A stretch of DNA of 64,000 bases, taken from contig CALVDE010000013.1 in NCBI GenBank assembly GCA_944326265.1, positions 105,084-169,083 on the forward strand, in the 5' to 3' direction. Below are positions 62,508-64,000 of the stretch, piece after piece (within the stretch, counting starts at the first letter, position 1; every line of letters begins with the position of its first letter). The notes under the pieces were generated by a model that was not told the origin of the DNA, ran no database searches, and worked only from the letters and a program-made list of their open reading frames with translations. A program made the translations under genes and the position numbers. The DNA comes from an uncultured Bacteroidales bacterium. Its GTDB lineage: Bacteria > Bacteroidota > Bacteroidia > Bacteroidales > UBA932.

Positions 62508-63671
62508 TCAAGATTTTACAAAATAAAAGCTGTATCCGTCAGTGCCTGGGTCCCAGGAGGAATTGTTGGTGATCTGCATCGGGCCGTTGAAAGTGATGTG
62601 GTGAGTGTATCCGTATTTGTCGGTGAATGTTCCGTCCAGGAGCATGTTCTCTCCCTCGTAGCTGATTATGATGGTTCCGTCCTCGAAAGAGGAGGTGGGG
62701 CCGTCCGGTATGATGAGCTGCGACAGATAGTAGCTGAAAGTCATGACGGGTGGATCGAACTCGAGTGTCAGATTGTATTCCCCGGCGGGCGGCAGAGGAT
62801 TCTCAATATTGTCGGGAGCCGTCGAGTACAGGTCGATGCTGTATGTTACGGCATCGTTGGAGAACCATCCTTCCTCCGGCGGCATGTCCATAAAGGTGAA
62901 CAGCCAGTTGTGATTGGTCGTGGAGTAGTCGAGGCCGTAGAACTCAGCCAGATAGTAATCCAGTTGATATTCAAAATCGTATTCGGACTCAGGGGCCTCC
63001 TGTGTTACGTCCAGTTCGGCAGTGACGGTCTTGCTGCCGCCGTAGGTGTAGGTCAGCACGACTGTCGCGCTGCGTGTTTCGGCAGTCCCGTTGGCTTCGG
63101 CTGTGAAGTCCGCCACACCGTTGTTGTCGTCGCAGGAGAATCCGGTCAGCCACCCGGCATCAGAGCTTGCAGACATCTTACCGTCGGAAACGGGGTCCTT
63201 CACCTGGTAGAGAATCCGGCACTCTCCGCCGGCAAAGGGTATTGTCATTTCTTCTGTGACAATCTCTATCACGGGGTCCTCTCCGGGCACATCCGGCTCT
63301 TCCTGTACGAAATCCTGGGATACGATAACCTCGGCTGTTATGTTGCGGTCATCACCGAATACGTAGGTGAGGGTCACTGTGGTCTCCCTGGCCTGCTCAC
63401 CCTCGTTGGGCTCCACGTTGAAGACTACAGCCTCGTCGCTGACCTTGGCTTCTCCCATCCAGTCATCGGCGGGGTCAGCCGTGAGGTTTCCGCCCTCGAC
63501 GGGATTCTGTATCGTATAGGCGATAGTAAGCTCTCCGCCCTCGGGAAGGGCTGTGAAGGTGCTGTCGCTGATGTTGATTACCGGATCCGGAGCCGGTTCG
63601 ATGTTGCCATTACAGCCGGTGAGTGCAGCTGCGGCCGCAAAAGCGGCAAGGAGAAAGAAGAATCGTTTCAT
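62508..63671 (-). CDS. BACON lipoprotein with two BACON domains and only the first repeat
   Basis: A 387-residue lipoprotein; ATG 63671 (MKRFFFLLAAFAAAAALTGC) is preferred over the upstream GTG at 63698. Two BACON domains nearly identical to those of the adjacent gene are followed by one repeat module (YDFEYQLDYYLAEFYGLDYS to GYTHHITFNGPMQITN) and a short tail, DPGTDGYSFYFVKS. Modules 2 and 3 are absent. It may be a naturally short member or the product of unequal recombination with its neighbour. Confidence 0.72.
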   Translation of the reverse strand: MKRFFFLLAAFAAAAALTGCNGNIEPAPDPVINISDSTFTALPEGGELTIAYTIQNPVEGGNLTADPADDWMGEAKVSDEAVVFNVEPNEGEQARETTVTLTYVFGDDRNITAEVIVSQDFVQEEPDVPGEDPVIEIVTEEMTIPFAGGECRILYQVKDPVSDGKMSASSDAGWLTGFSCDDNNGVADFTAEANGTAETRSATVVLTYTYGGSKTVTAELDVTQEAPESEYDFEYQLDYYLAEFYGLDYSTTNHNWLFTFMDMPPEEGWFSNDAVTYSIDLYSTAPDNIENPLPPAGEYNLTLEFDPPVMTFSYYLSQLIIPDGPTSSFEDGTIIISYEGENMLLDGTFTDKYGYTHHITFNGPMQITNNSSWDPGTDGYSFYFVKS

Positions 63672-63729
63672 ACTGCTGTAGTGTTGGAATATGTACACGT
63701 AAAGATATGGATTTTTTGATAATTATCCG

Positions 63730-63737
63730 CAAAGATA
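63730..63737 (-). promoter_or_regulatory. -7 promoter box of the BACON lipoprotein at 62508-63671
   Basis: TATCTTTG on the minus strand, 58 nt upstream of ATG 63671. Confidence 0.55.
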
Positions 63738-63757
63738 CCCCCCTGATTGGCGTAGGC

Positions 63758-63854
63758 ACTCTCTCCGCTTAAGGCCAGCCCGGGCCGGATTGCTGTTTTT
63801 GAGGCACCGATGCCTGTCGTTTCCCTCAGCAGCATTCCGCACAGCGGAGAGAGT
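63758..63854. other. Hairpin-rich non-coding segment
   Basis: A 12-bp perfect closing stem pairs ACTCTCTCCGCT (63758-63769) with AGCGGAGAGAGT (63843-63854). Inside it a 10-bp stem with one mismatch pairs 63786-63795 with 63830-63839, and a small hairpin (AGGCA/TGCCT, 63802-63815) forms the tip. No gene is convincing in 63738-64000. It could be a structured RNA or part of a mobile-element end. Confidence 0.5.
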
Positions 63855-63933
63855 CATCCATGAAGCACCCTCCGGTTCGTCAAGGTTTTGATTCTCAGGC
63901 ACATCTCTCCGGGCCTGATGTCCTATGGTGAGG

Positions 63934-64000
63934 TGTACCAAAAAAGTTGGACGGATTAATATTTATCAGTTATTTGATAATTAACTGATCTGCAATGTAT
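63934..64000 (+). mobile_element. Possible end of an IS3-family (IS150-group) insertion sequence, cut by the window
   Basis: The sequence TGTACCAAAAAAGTTGGAC at 63934 resembles the terminal inverted repeat of IS150-group elements (TGTACT...CCAAAAAGTTGGAC), as remembered. The following 45 bases are AT-rich and non-coding, as in a short left end. No transposase is visible because the window stops. Confidence 0.35.

Noticed and set aside
63758..63854. 6S RNA, 5S rRNA or SRP RNA identity for the hairpin segment
   Set aside because: Too short for 6S, and the conserved SRP tetraloop/AGCAGC layout and 5S core sequences are not present.
63723..63941. 72-codon minus-strand open frame at the right edge
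   Set aside because: Composition is not protein-like and it runs through the hairpin element and a promoter box.

Overview
The window looks like chromosome from a fairly GC-rich member of the Bacteroidales, possibly a gut Rikenellaceae- or Cryptobacteroides-like lineage. The evidence is the repeated Bacteroidota promoter element TAnnTTTG (sometimes with an upstream TTTG about 20 bp away), many lipoproteins with six-bladed beta-propeller or BACON-type domains, a DUF4374 protein beside a TonB-dependent receptor, and a Bacteroidota-style chorismate synthase. Genus-level placement is inference. No plasmid, phage structural or integrase gene was recognised, and no CRISPR array was seen.

Layout. 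1-5.0 kb: the 3' part of a TPR/transmembrane/HTH regulator, then three secreted or lipoprotein beta-propeller-like proteins. 5.1-13.7 kb: a complete RND efflux operon (TolC-like channel, lipoprotein adaptor, two different RND permeases). 13.8-15.4 kb: a lipoprotein with a possible clan CD peptidase His/Cys pair. 15.3-19.9 kb (minus): TonB receptor, DUF4374 lipoprotein and short PepSY-TM protein, a likely iron or cofactor uptake operon. 20.1-20.9 kb: SLC10-type symporter.

21.0-27.1 kb is an accessory island: a small winged-helix protein, a WYL regulator, a GIY-YIG nuclease-like gene flanked by a near-perfect 24-bp direct repeat, a coiled-coil protein, an HD-domain protein, a protein whose two ends are copies of one ~55-residue module around an AT-rich centre, and two unknowns. 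It ends at a minus-strand tRNA-Leu(CAA) with its terminator.

27.5-31.6 kb: shikimate-pathway operon aroB, a fused aroD-aroA, and aroC. 31.6-36.0 kb (minus): an AAA ATPase with an 18-bp perfect inverted repeat upstream, a propeller lipoprotein and an S9 peptidase. 36.1-39.9 kb: SIMPL protein, an unusual fusion of an S24/S26-like domain with a GH5 glycosidase, and a porin. 40.0-43.3 kb: two tandem POT-family peptide transporters. 43.4-47.3 kb: propeller lipoprotein, two small secreted proteins and a serine-type sulfatase. 47.5-50.1 kb (minus): small membrane protein, YbaK deacylase and a GNAT-MsrA fusion. 50.2-54.2 kb: lpxK, murA (Asp in place of the fosfomycin-target Cys), murB and a GNAT enzyme.

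54.2-63.7 kb (minus): five BACON-type surface lipoproteins plus one remnant, built from shuffled numbers of BACON domains and a ~140-residue beta-rich repeat that I do not recognise as a named family. Inside the cluster a truncated TolC gene and a truncated BACON gene meet tail to tail, which looks like a deletion scar. The right edge holds a hairpin-rich non-coding segment and a sequence resembling an IS3/IS150-type end. The best candidates for something undescribed are the modular BACON/repeat lipoprotein array and the 21-27 kb island with its repeat-flanked nuclease cassette and shared operator-like sites.
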